From an uncultured Olsenella sp. (GTDB lineage Bacteria > Actinomycetota > Coriobacteriia > Coriobacteriales > Atopobiaceae), in assembly GCA_900314535.1 (NCBI GenBank), contig OMVT01000004.1, positions 1-64,000 on the forward strand: DNA of 64,000 bases. The letters run 5' to 3'. The translations under genes were made by a program, and so were the position numbers. Shown here piece after piece: positions 1-7,161 of the stretch; the first letter of the stretch is position 1; the number at the start of each line of letters is the position of its first letter. Under the pieces are notes generated by a model, which did not search any database, had not been told where the DNA came from, and was given only the letters and a program-made list of their open reading frames with translations.

Positions 1-123
1 GTAAGCCGGTCGGACAACCGAAGCCTAACCCACGATGCCCCACAGAGGGCCCTTGTTTCTTGAATGAGGTTCCAGCTGCCTTTCTCCATATCGTCTAGGA
101 CAAAGCAGCCACAAGGCAGCACA
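1..123 (+). ncRNA. ssrS: Probable 6S RNA, 3' part (5' end outside window)
   Basis: 6S RNA binds the housekeeping RNA polymerase holoenzyme by imitating an open promoter. The segment GGACAACCGAAGCCTAACC near position 11 resembles the 3' side of the central bubble of known 6S RNAs (CCGAGAAGCCTTAAAAC in E. coli). It is followed, as in 6S RNA, by a stretch around 48-80 that resembles the apical and closing arm (CTTG..TTGAA..GGTTCCAGC..GCC). A strong terminator follows directly and no reading frame fits. The 5' half lies outside the window, so the closing stem cannot be checked. RNase P and tmRNA were considered and fit less well. Identification is from memory of the consensus, so confidence is moderate. 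Confidence 0.5.
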
Positions 124-161
124 AAGGCCGGACCTGCACTGAGCAGATCCGGCCTTCTTCG
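124..161 (+). terminator. Intrinsic terminator of the 6S-like RNA
   Basis: A 14-bp stem (AAGGCCGGACCTGC with GCAGATCCGGCCTT, one G-T pair) encloses a 5-nt loop and is followed by CTTCTTCG. It ends the rightward RNA and also lies 3' of the convergent queA gene. Confidence 0.8.
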
Positions 162-184
162 TAGCTTGATATGTTGCAGATAGC

Positions 185-1348
185 CTAGTCGATGAACATG
201 GCATCGCCGAAGGAGAGCATCCTGAAGCGGTGGTCGATTGCATCCTGGTAGGCATCCATGATCTGGTCCCTCGTCGCGAAGGCGGAGACAAGCATCATGA
301 GAGTCGAGCGCGGCACATGGAAGTTCGTGATCAGGGCATCGACCACGTGGTAGGTCGAGCCCGGCATGAGATAGAGGTTCGTCGTGGCGTTCTTGCGCTC
401 CACGATATCGCCCTTGCCCGTGACCTTGGCAGAATCCTGTGCATCCTCGAAGCGGCGTGCCGTTACCGGAGGATTGGAGACCGGTGCATCTGCCTCCCAG
501 GCGCTCTCGAGCGACCGGACGCTCGTCGTGCCGACGGCAATCACGCGGTGCCCCGCTGCCTTCGTTGCATGCACGGCATCCACGACATCCTGCGGGACGT
601 GATAGCGCTCGGTATGCATGACATGCTTCGTAGGATCGTCCTCCTCGACGAGGCGGAAGGTGTCGATGCCGACCTCGAGCTCCACAGTCTTCCAGCCGAT
701 GCCCTGCTTCTCGAGGCGCTCGATGAGCTCCGGCGTGAAGTGGAGGCCTGCTGTCGGGGCTGCTGCGGAGTGCTCCTCATGCATGGCATAGACGGTCTGG
801 TACTTCTCGGGGTCGCCCTCATACTGCGTGATGTAGGGAGGCAGGGGCACATGTCCTGCCTTGTGCATGGCCTCGTCGAGCGTAAGCCCCTCTGCCGGCG
901 TAAAGTGCACGAGCCTGCCACCGCGCGAATCGTCCACGTAGTCGACGATCTCGCCCGTAAGGACGACCGGAGCCGTCTCCGGTGCATGGGCGCCACCAGG
1001 ACGATACTCGACGACATTGCCCGGCTTCAGGCGCTTGCCCGGGTTCACGAGGCACTCCCAGACATGTCCCAGAGGATCCTTGTCCTCGCGGCGCTTCAGG
1101 AGCAATGTCTCGGAGACGCCGCCTGTCTGGCGCTTCCTGCCGACGAGACGTGCCGGCATGACACGGGTCTTGTTTGCGACGAGCAGGTCTCCCGGCTCGA
1201 GGTACTCGCCGATATCGGTGAAGGTGCGGTACTCGTGGCCACCGTTCTCGCGGTGCAGCACGAAGAGACGGCAGGAATCCCTCGGGTCTGCCGGCTCCTG
1301 CGCGATGAGCTCATCAGGCAGCGGATAGTCGAAATCGTCAGTGCGCAT
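185..1348 (-). CDS. queA: S-adenosylmethionine:tRNA ribosyltransferase-isomerase QueA
   Basis: QueA transfers and isomerises the ribosyl moiety of AdoMet onto preQ1 in tRNA (position 34), giving epoxyqueuosine. The 387-residue product is slightly longer than E. coli QueA (about 356). It opens with the family start (DYPLPDELIAQEPADPRDSCRL, shown here only in part: LIAQEPADPRDSCRL, about 14-28). It has NKTRVMPARL at 59-68, QTVYA at 184-188 and AAAPTAGLHFT at 195-205, all QueA hallmarks, plus a TTSVRSLES segment near 275. It lies 66 nt after queH on the same strand, so the last two steps of queuosine synthesis are encoded together. The protein is cytosolic. Function is clear. Confidence 0.97.
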   Translation of the reverse strand: MRTDDFDYPLPDELIAQEPADPRDSCRLFVLHRENGGHEYRTFTDIGEYLEPGDLLVANKTRVMPARLVGRKRQTGGVSETLLLKRREDKDPLGHVWECLVNPGKRLKPGNVVEYRPGGAHAPETAPVVLTGEIVDYVDDSRGGRLVHFTPAEGLTLDEAMHKAGHVPLPPYITQYEGDPEKYQTVYAMHEEHSAAAPTAGLHFTPELIERLEKQGIGWKTVELEVGIDTFRLVEEDDPTKHVMHTERYHVPQDVVDAVHATKAAGHRVIAVGTTSVRSLESAWEADAPVSNPPVTARRFEDAQDSAKVTGKGDIVERKNATTNLYLMPGSTYHVVDALITNFHVPRSTLMMLVSAFATRDQIMDAYQDAIDHRFRMLSFGDAMFID

Positions 1349-1414
1349 AGAGATAATCCTTTTTGTTCTTTACGTTATGCCTTGTTGATGATAGCGCGCT
1401 TTGAGCTTTCAGGC

Positions 1415-2035
1415 TCACTGTGCACAAGGCACACATCGAGCTGCTGCCCGATTCGCCTTGTGCTCGGCCTTGCGCATGTCGCGTGCTTCATGCCGTTCGA
1501 TGGCAGCTTCTGCCGCAGAGAAGCGGCAGCCGCAGTAGTTCTGCCGATACATCCCGAGCGCACGGGAATCGGTGACCGATTCCGGATAATGGGGCCTGAA
1601 GTCGCGCCAGACCTCTTCCAGGCCATACTTCGGTGCAAGCTTCGAAAGCACCTCATGGCAGGCATCGAAGAGCTGGTAGGGCGAGACGACAAGCGTCGTC
1701 GAGATGTAGTGGAAGCCCTCTTCCTTCGCCACCCTGCAGGACTCCTCGAGACGCACGCGGTAGCAGGCACGGCAGCGCGCCTCGCGCGCAAGCCCTGCTG
1801 GCGCCACCTTCGCCTCCCAGAGATCGCGGCGGTCCTCTGCAACGATCACCGGCACGTGGGCCACTTCATCTGCCCAGGCAAGCAGGGTCTTCAGGCGCTT
1901 GTCATGCTCTTCAATGGGCTGGATGTTCGGATTTGTCCAGCAGATGGTCGGCTCGAAGCCTTCCTCGCGCAGATATTTCACCGGCTCGAGCGAGCAGGGC
2001 CCGCAGCAGGCATGAAGAAGGAGCGGTGTGCCCAT
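1415..2035 (-). CDS. queH: Epoxyqueuosine reductase QueH
   Basis: QueH (DUF208 family) reduces epoxyqueuosine to queuosine in tRNA and replaces the cobalamin enzyme QueG. The 206-residue protein has the diagnostic cysteine pairs: HACCGPCS at residues 8-15, CRACYR at 88-93 and YCGC at 167-170. In the family these hold a 4Fe-4S cluster and an adjacent metal site. The start MGTPLLLHACC follows a GAGAGG ribosome site. Upstream on the minus strand lies a small dyad, GCTAC-4-GTAGC, at about 2061-2074, whose role is unknown. It is transcribed into queA and faces away from the TIM-barrel gene at 2188. Confidence 0.95.
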   Translation of the reverse strand: MGTPLLLHACCGPCSLEPVKYLREEGFEPTICWTNPNIQPIEEHDKRLKTLLAWADEVAHVPVIVAEDRRDLWEAKVAPAGLAREARCRACYRVRLEESCRVAKEEGFHYISTTLVVSPYQLFDACHEVLSKLAPKYGLEEVWRDFRPHYPESVTDSRALGMYRQNYCGCRFSAAEAAIERHEARDMRKAEHKANRAAARCVPCAQ

Positions 2036-2187
2036 AGATTCCTCTCTTATGGTCTATTGCTGCTACAACCGTAGCATTCAAAGCCATCTGTTGCAGCCAC
2101 AGAAATTTGTTCTGCGAAAAGCGTAAAACCCGCGCAGGTGGGTAGCATGAAGGCAGCAAGAATCCCAAAGACAGAGCGAGGTGCCCC

Positions 2188-2934
2188 ATGCCCGAAGCAA
2201 CGCCCATCAATCCCGGCAATCCCCCCGTCGTGGAAAGCGCTCCCCCGCTTTCGGGCAACCCTCAGATCCCCAAGGAAGAGCGTACCGTCCCCTCGATCGA
2301 GTCGAGGCTCCGCCACAACATCCTGAAGATGCCACAGGAGATAAGACGTGCCTCCGGCATCGTCATCTACGGCAGAAGGATCAAGAGCCTCGTCTTCACG
2401 ACCGACCTTGCCATCATCAAGAACTGCGATGCGGATGCCGTGTTTGCGGTCTATCCCTTCACTCCCCAGCAGTCCATCTCCGCTGCCATCATCAGCGCTG
2501 CGAGCGTGCCGGTATTCTGCGGCGTCGGCGGCGGCACGACACGTGGCATGAGAACAATATCGCTCGCGAAGGACGTGGAGTCCCAGGGTGCCATGGGCGT
2601 CGTCCTCAATGCGCCGATCTCGAATGTGAACCTGCTCGGCGTCTCCCGCGCTGTCGATATCCCGACCGTCGTGACAGTCGCGACACCCCAGACCGATATC
2701 GATGCCCGCCTCGCTGCAGGCGCTGCCATCCTGAATGTCGCAGGAGGCAAGGAGACGGCCAATATCGTGCGGGCCATCCGTGCCAAGCATCCGACAGTTC
2801 CTATCATTGCAACTGGCGGCAACAAGCCGGATACCATCCTGGCCACAATAGAGGCAGGAGCCAACGCGATCACGTACACGCCGCCTTCGGTGCAGGAGCT
2901 CTTCTCCGAGATGATGGCACGATACCGGAGCTAG
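2188..2934 (+). CDS. TIM-barrel (aldolase-type) hydrolase-like protein
   Basis: The 248-residue cytosolic protein has alternating beta/alpha segments typical of a phosphate-binding TIM barrel. Examples are SGIVIYGRRIKSLVFTTDLA, a glycine-rich FCGVGGGTTRG, ILNVAGGKETANIV, and PIIATGGNKPDTI before AITYTPPSVQELF. The late ATGG segment resembles the phosphate-binding strand of the IGPS/ThiE-like barrels. I recognise it as a conserved actinobacterial protein often annotated as hydrolase, but its substrate is not known. The first about 35 residues are proline-rich and probably disordered. It is monocistronic, with a GAGGTG ribosome site and its own terminator. The assignment of fold is fair; the reaction is open. 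Confidence 0.75.
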   Translation: MPEATPINPGNPPVVESAPPLSGNPQIPKEERTVPSIESRLRHNILKMPQEIRRASGIVIYGRRIKSLVFTTDLAIIKNCDADAVFAVYPFTPQQSISAAIISAASVPVFCGVGGGTTRGMRTISLAKDVESQGAMGVVLNAPISNVNLLGVSRAVDIPTVVTVATPQTDIDARLAAGAAILNVAGGKETANIVRAIRAKHPTVPIIATGGNKPDTILATIEAGANAITYTPPSVQELFSEMMARYRS

Positions 2935-2971
2935 CGGGCTAACAGGAGCGCATCCATAAGGCGCAGCGCAT

Positions 2972-3014
2972 GCAGGGCGGAATCCTTTGGGGTTCCGCCC
3001 TGCTCGTTTGCTTT
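2972..3014 (+). terminator. Intrinsic terminator after the TIM-barrel gene
   Basis: GCAGGGCGGAA pairs perfectly with TTCCGCCCTGC across a 10-nt loop and is followed by TCGTTTGCTTT. Confidence 0.85.
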
Positions 3015-3242
3015 CTATCAACGCTCCTGCGTTTCAGGGCGTTTTATCATGAACCGCTGAACGGAAGGCAGGAATCCACCCATGCGGCGAAATCCATAAC
3101 ACAAACGGCGCCGTCATACAGTATGGGTCGAGCTCTTGGAACTGAGAGACCCCACCGCTGAGGCAAGACCTCCTCAAACGCAGAACGTTTTTCTTCTCAG
3201 GGGAGGCGCGCAGCAACGTCCTGGTCAGCATGCTCCATATGA
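3015..3242. other. Non-coding stretch before an ABC ATPase relic
   Basis: I see no supportable reading frame, tRNA or known riboswitch here. It contains a weak AACG-CAGAA-CGTT hairpin followed by TTTCTT near 3176-3195. It is probably decayed sequence belonging to the neighbouring pseudogene. Confidence 0.4.
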
Positions 3243-3560
3243 GCAAGGGCCATTATCAGCTGCGTCAGCGCTGTCTGCATATGCATGGTCTTCGGGGTCG
3301 TCAGCCATGCGAGAATCGACGCAATCAGCACCCTGCCCGAGAATGGCGGCAAAGCCGATCCGGAATCTGTTCCGGACGCCCTGTGCCCCCATGAAGCTCC
3401 CCTGCTCTTCGCAGACAAGCCTACAGCCCCGCTCGATGCCAGAAACCGGAAGATGGCAGCCGACATGCTCCTCGGGCAGACGGCACATGGCGCTTCCGTC
3501 ATGCCCGCTGCGCACGACTTCGGTCTTGCGCAGGCATGCACTGCTGTCCTCGAGCTCTGA
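3243..3560 (+). pseudogene. Relic of an ABC transporter ATP-binding protein (C-terminal half)
   Basis: The reading frame after the stop near 3240 encodes a decayed nucleotide-binding domain. PLLFADKPTAPLDARN corresponds to a Walker B and D-loop of the type LLFADEPTGALD, with the catalytic Glu changed to Lys. VMPAAHDFGLAQACTAVLEL matches the switch region (VMATHD) and the C-terminal VLEL of LolD/MacB-type ATPases. NGGKADPESVPDAL sits where SGGQQQRVAIARAL should be. Walker A and the Q-loop are absent and a stop lies just upstream, so the protein cannot be functional. It ends 4 nt from the convergent DUF3267-like gene. No permease partner remains nearby. Confidence 0.6.
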
Positions 3561-3563
3561 GTG

Positions 3564-4139
3564 CTACCCCAGAAGGATGCAGCCGGTTTCGGAGTCCTTC
3601 ACATGGGTGACATGGGACGTCGTGGCAATCGTCCCGGCCATGTCCCAGTCCCCTACGCAGCCGGAGAGATGCACCGCTGCCACAATCAGCGACTCTGCAG
3701 GATAGGACAGGACGAAGCCAGCAGCAACGATGCCTGCCGTCACGAGAATGGTCGGCGCCAGGAGCACGCAGACGAAGCGCCCCTTCGGCAGCATGCAGTC
3801 ATCAGTCCTCGTGTAGAGGAAGCCTGCCTCGGCCCCGAAGCTGATATGGCACTTGCCATGGGACATGATGAGGAAGAAGAGGGCATGCACGAGCTCGTGG
3901 ACAGCAAAGCATGCCATCGTGACAAGGACAGTCCAGAGCACGGCCCAGCCGTTACGGAAGATGGTCCATCCGCCGATTGCTGCCGCAATGAGCGAGGGAG
4001 CCAGGCCCAGGGCCAGCACGAGCACAGACTGCACAAGCATCCTTCTCTGCAGCACGGCATCGCCGAGCACATCGACCTCTCCTCTGACTTCCACAGACGC
4101 TCTCCCTCCTTCAGCAAACACATATTCCATTCTGCCCAT
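3564..4139 (-). CDS. DUF3267-like putative membrane zinc metallopeptidase
   Basis: The 191-residue protein has about four hydrophobic segments (near 35-55, 65-95, 110-135 and 140-160). A HELVH zinc-binding motif sits inside the second, at residues 81-85. This layout fits the DUF3267 family of site-2-protease-like membrane proteins. The reading frame extends upstream into metG, but the HELVH family shape starts near here. I chose the ATG at 4139; a second ATG at 4130 has a better-spaced AGGCGG ribosome site and is equally possible. The gene is divergent from metG and convergent with the ABC relic. Substrate is unknown and proteolytic activity is not shown. Confidence 0.7.
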   Translation of the reverse strand: MGRMEYVFAEGGRASVEVRGEVDVLGDAVLQRRMLVQSVLVLALGLAPSLIAAAIGGWTIFRNGWAVLWTVLVTMACFAVHELVHALFFLIMSHGKCHISFGAEAGFLYTRTDDCMLPKGRFVCVLLAPTILVTAGIVAAGFVLSYPAESLIVAAVHLSGCVGDWDMAGTIATTSHVTHVKDSETGCILLG

Positions 4140-4161
4140 ACCGCCTGCCGTGGCATACAAT
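4133..4161 (+). promoter_or_regulatory. Candidate metG promoter
   Basis: TACAAT at 4156-4161 is a near-consensus -10 box 36 nt before the metG start. The -35 region (TGCCCA at 4133-4138) is poor, so support rests on the -10 box and position. Confidence 0.4.
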
Positions 4162-4197
4162 AGAGCGTGCCGTATAGCCAAGAATGAAGGATAGGTC

Positions 4198-6231
4198 ATG
4201 GCTTCAGAAGCAGCTAAAGCATCCACAGAGCGCCCGCAGTTCCCCAAGCGTGCGGTCATCACCGGCGGCATGCCGTATGGCAACAAGAATCTCCACTTCG
4301 GGCATATCGGCGGCGTGTTCGTGCCTGCCGACTTCTTCGCCCGCTTCCTGCGCGACCGCATCGGCCAGGAAAACGTGATCTTCGTCTCGGGCACCGACTG
4401 CTATGGCTCCCCCATCATGGAGGGCTACCGCAAGAAGGTGGAAGAGGAAGGCTACGAGGGCACGATCGTCGACTATGTCCAGGCGAACCACAACCTCCAG
4501 AAGGAAGCTCTGGATGCCTATGGCATCTCGCTCGATATCTTCGCAGGCTCTGGCCTCGAACCGGCACGTCCGATCCATGCAAAGCTCTCGAAGGAGATCT
4601 TGGAGCGCCTCTTTGAGCGTGGCTATCTGAGGAAGATGTCCACGAGGCAGTTCTACGACGTGAAGGCAGGCCAGTTCCTGAATGGCCGCCAGGTCATCGG
4701 CCGCTGCCCCGTCAAGGGCTGCAAGTCCGAGAAGGCCTACGCCGACGAGTGCGATCTTGGCCACCAGTTCGACCCCGAAGAACTCATCGACCCGGTGAGC
4801 CAGCTTACCGGCACGAAGCCGGAGCTCCGTCCTGTCGACAACTGGTACTTCGATCTCCCTGCCTTCCGCAAGGACCTCGAGAAGCTCACGGACGAGTGGG
4901 ACAAGGATCCGCAGGTGCGCCCGATTGTCACGAAGACGGTCCGCGAGAGCCTCGTCGACCCGGTCATCTACATCCAGCAGCGCTTCGAGGACGCCTTCAG
5001 AGCTGCAGAGCCGAAGCTTCCGGCCCATACCGTGACGCCGGCAGAGGGCAACCAGCAGTCCTTCTCTGTCAGCTTCGAGAACTGGGAAGACCGCGACCAT
5101 GCCCGCGAGATCCTCGAAGAGGCAGGTGTGCGCTTCCGCACCGGCAAGACGCTTCTCCCCTTCCGCCTCACCGGCAACATCTCCTGGGGCGTCCCGGCAC
5201 CCGATCTCGAAGACACGAAGGACCTCACGGTCTGGGTCTGGCCCGAGAGCCTCTGGGCACCTATCTCCTTCGTGCAGACCGTGCTTGCGAATGCCCCTGA
5301 AGGCCGCTACTCCTCCACGGACTGGCATGACTGGTGGTGTGCAGACGATGCAAAGGTCTTCCAGTTCATCGGCCAGGACAACATCTACTTCTACTGCGTC
5401 GCACAGCCTGCGATGTGGGAAGCGCTCGACTGGGGCCTCTTCCAGGACACGCCAGTCGCGAACTACCACATCCTCTTCATGAACAAGAAGGCCTCGAGCT
5501 CCGGCAAGATCAAACCGCCCATGGCAGAGGAGCTTCTGGACCACTACACGCCCGAGCAGCTCCGCACCCACTGGCTGAGCCTTGCTCTCGACCAGAAGGC
5601 TGTGAGCTTCTCTCCGAAGCCCTATGACACCTCCGTGAGCCACAAGGACAAGAAGACCGGCGAAGAGATTCTCGTGAAGGACGATCCGCGCGTCGTCGAC
5701 CCTGCCCTCAAGGAGAGCGCCTTCCTGACGAACATCTTCAACCGCCTTGCGAGGAGCTGCTTCTACGGTGCCGCAAACAACTGCGACGGGCACCTGCCAG
5801 AAGTCGCACCTGAGCAGGAAGTTGTCGATGCTGCAAACGAGGCGACGCTTACCTTCGAGCGTGCCTGTGCCGTCTTCGATGCCCATACGGCACTCTCTGT
5901 TGCAGAAGAGTACTGCCGCGCTGCCAACAAGCGCTGGGGCGACGAGTCGAAGGCCGCCAAGGACGACCACGACGCCTACGTCCAGGCACTTGCCAATGCG
6001 TTCCGAGCGCTTCGTACTGTGACGCTCCTCATGCATCCGGCAACGCCTTTCGGCTGCGCGAAGATCTGCGAGCATCTGAACTTCAAGCCCGAGCTCTTCT
6101 TCAGCTGGGACCACGCCTTCGACGGCGTCACCGAGCTCGCCGAAGCGCAGGGAGAGACGCCTGAGGCACACGAGCTCGTGGCGCTGCCTCCGCGCTACGA
6201 CTTCTTCGAGAAGAAGCCAGGGCAGAAATAG
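4198..6231 (+). CDS. metG: Methionyl-tRNA synthetase (class I), unusual KMSKS loop
   Basis: This enzyme charges tRNA-Met with methionine. The 677-residue protein has the class I fold. The HIGH motif appears as HFGH at residues 33-36 after ITGGMPYGN. A zinc knuckle with C170, C175, C185 and H189 interrupts the connective domain. VFQFIGQDNIYFY (387-399) matches the active-site strand of MetRS. The anticodon-binding helical domain follows residue 500. Where KMSKS is expected, the protein has KKASSSG at 430-436, so the second lysine is missing. There is no C-terminal EMAP/Trbp111-like domain. The ATG follows GAAGGATAG. It is probably a single-gene transcript with its own terminator. Whether it is the only MetRS cannot be seen here. 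Confidence 0.85.
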   Translation: MASEAAKASTERPQFPKRAVITGGMPYGNKNLHFGHIGGVFVPADFFARFLRDRIGQENVIFVSGTDCYGSPIMEGYRKKVEEEGYEGTIVDYVQANHNLQKEALDAYGISLDIFAGSGLEPARPIHAKLSKEILERLFERGYLRKMSTRQFYDVKAGQFLNGRQVIGRCPVKGCKSEKAYADECDLGHQFDPEELIDPVSQLTGTKPELRPVDNWYFDLPAFRKDLEKLTDEWDKDPQVRPIVTKTVRESLVDPVIYIQQRFEDAFRAAEPKLPAHTVTPAEGNQQSFSVSFENWEDRDHAREILEEAGVRFRTGKTLLPFRLTGNISWGVPAPDLEDTKDLTVWVWPESLWAPISFVQTVLANAPEGRYSSTDWHDWWCADDAKVFQFIGQDNIYFYCVAQPAMWEALDWGLFQDTPVANYHILFMNKKASSSGKIKPPMAEELLDHYTPEQLRTHWLSLALDQKAVSFSPKPYDTSVSHKDKKTGEEILVKDDPRVVDPALKESAFLTNIFNRLARSCFYGAANNCDGHLPEVAPEQEVVDAANEATLTFERACAVFDAHTALSVAEEYCRAANKRWGDESKAAKDDHDAYVQALANAFRALRTVTLLMHPATPFGCAKICEHLNFKPELFFSWDHAFDGVTELAEAQGETPEAHELVALPPRYDFFEKKPGQK

Positions 6232-6239
6232 ACCACTTC

Positions 6240-6270
6240 AAGCGTTCGCCTTCGGGCGGGCGCTTTCCTT
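6240..6270 (+). terminator. Intrinsic terminator after metG
   Basis: An 11-bp stem with a CTTCGG tetraloop (AAGCGTTCGCC and GGCGGGCGCTT) is followed by TCCTTT. It lies between metG and the hydrolase at 6289. Confidence 0.7.
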
Positions 6271-6288
6271 TGGAAAGGACCTTTCCCC

Positions 6289-7161
6289 ATGCATATGCCT
6301 GTCCCGCCACAGCTCCATTTTCCCTCGCCCTATGAGCGCCCCCATGTGGCACCTCTCAGAGCTGAGCTTATCGAGCGTCCTGATGGCGCGAGGATCGCTG
6401 CCTTTGCCTATGGGGCAGATGCGCCCTGGAAAGAGAATCCAGAGGATGCACCCGTCCTCTTCCTCCATGGAAATGGCGAGGAGCATGGCATATTCGGACC
6501 GACGATCGATGCGGTCGTGGCAGGCGGAAATCCTGCCATCGGTGTCGATTCGCGTGGCCAGGGCAAGAGCACGCGCGGGCATGAGCATCTGACCTATGAG
6601 CTCATGGAAGCAGATGCCCTTGCCGCGATGGACGCATGGGGCATAAGCAAGTTCCACATCCTCGGCTTCTCGGATGGCGGCATCCTGGCCCTTCTTCTGG
6701 CACGCGACTGTCCTGAGCGGGTTCTCTCCTGCACGGCATCCGGCGCAAACCTTTCGCCCGAGGGAATCTACAGCGACGGCTGGGATGTTGAGGGTGCAGC
6801 ACGCGAGCTCGACGAGTGGGCAAGCTGGACAGAGTCGCTCGATCCGGCAGGTGCCATAGACCCTGCGCTCCTTACTCCTGCCGCAGCAGAGGCACGCACG
6901 ACCGCAGACCTCCTTCGCCTCATGGACGAGGAGCCCCATATCGAGGCAAAGAGCCTCATGTCAATCTCCTGTCCGACCACGATCATGGCGGGAGAGAATG
7001 ACGTTATAAAGCCCGAGGAGACCGAGGCTATCGCCTCCGCCATCCCAGGCGCAGAGCTTGTGATTGTCCCAGGCCATGGCCATACGCTTCCGAAAGAGGC
7101 GCCCCAGGATGTGACGGACGCGCTCTTCCGGACGATGGTAAGGGCCTGCGAGGAATCCTAG
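6289..7161 (+). CDS. Alpha/beta-fold hydrolase
   Basis: The 290-residue cytosolic protein is a classic alpha/beta hydrolase. It has an oxyanion-hole segment FLHGNGEEHG (58-67) and strand VDSRGQGKS (87-95). The nucleophile elbow GFSDGG puts Ser at 128. Near the end come MAGENDVIKPEE (acid) and VPGHGHTLP (His). It resembles the 3-oxoadipate enol-lactonase/proline iminopeptidase-like group, but the lid region gives no substrate. The gene overlaps the convergent argD by 4 nt (shared CTAG). An AAAGGACC ribosome site precedes the ATG. Fold and triad are sure; substrate is unknown. Confidence 0.9.
   Translation: MHMPVPPQLHFPSPYERPHVAPLRAELIERPDGARIAAFAYGADAPWKENPEDAPVLFLHGNGEEHGIFGPTIDAVVAGGNPAIGVDSRGQGKSTRGHEHLTYELMEADALAAMDAWGISKFHILGFSDGGILALLLARDCPERVLSCTASGANLSPEGIYSDGWDVEGAARELDEWASWTESLDPAGAIDPALLTPAAAEARTTADLLRLMDEEPHIEAKSLMSISCPTTIMAGENDVIKPEETEAIASAIPGAELVIVPGHGHTLPKEAPQDVTDALFRTMVRACEES

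Noticed and set aside
1-40. Minus-strand CCGGCTTAC suggesting the 3' end of RNase P RNA
   Set aside because: The obligatory GACAGAA before it is absent and the plus strand fits 6S RNA with a terminator in the right place.
230-2074. A 614-codon plus-strand frame opposite queA and queH
   Set aside because: It is the GC-rich antisense of two clear enzymes. Its product has no recognisable domain and is rich in Arg, His and Cys as expected from antisense reading.
3120-3200. A TPP-riboswitch-like CTGAGAGACCC segment
   Set aside because: The remainder of the TPP consensus (second conserved arm with GATCTGGATAATGCC) is missing and no thiamine gene follows.
3197-3541. Minus-strand frames of 96 and 114 codons in the gap before the DUF3267-like gene
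   Set aside because: Neither resembles a protein; the plus strand of the same stretch carries ABC ATPase remnants, which explains the openness.
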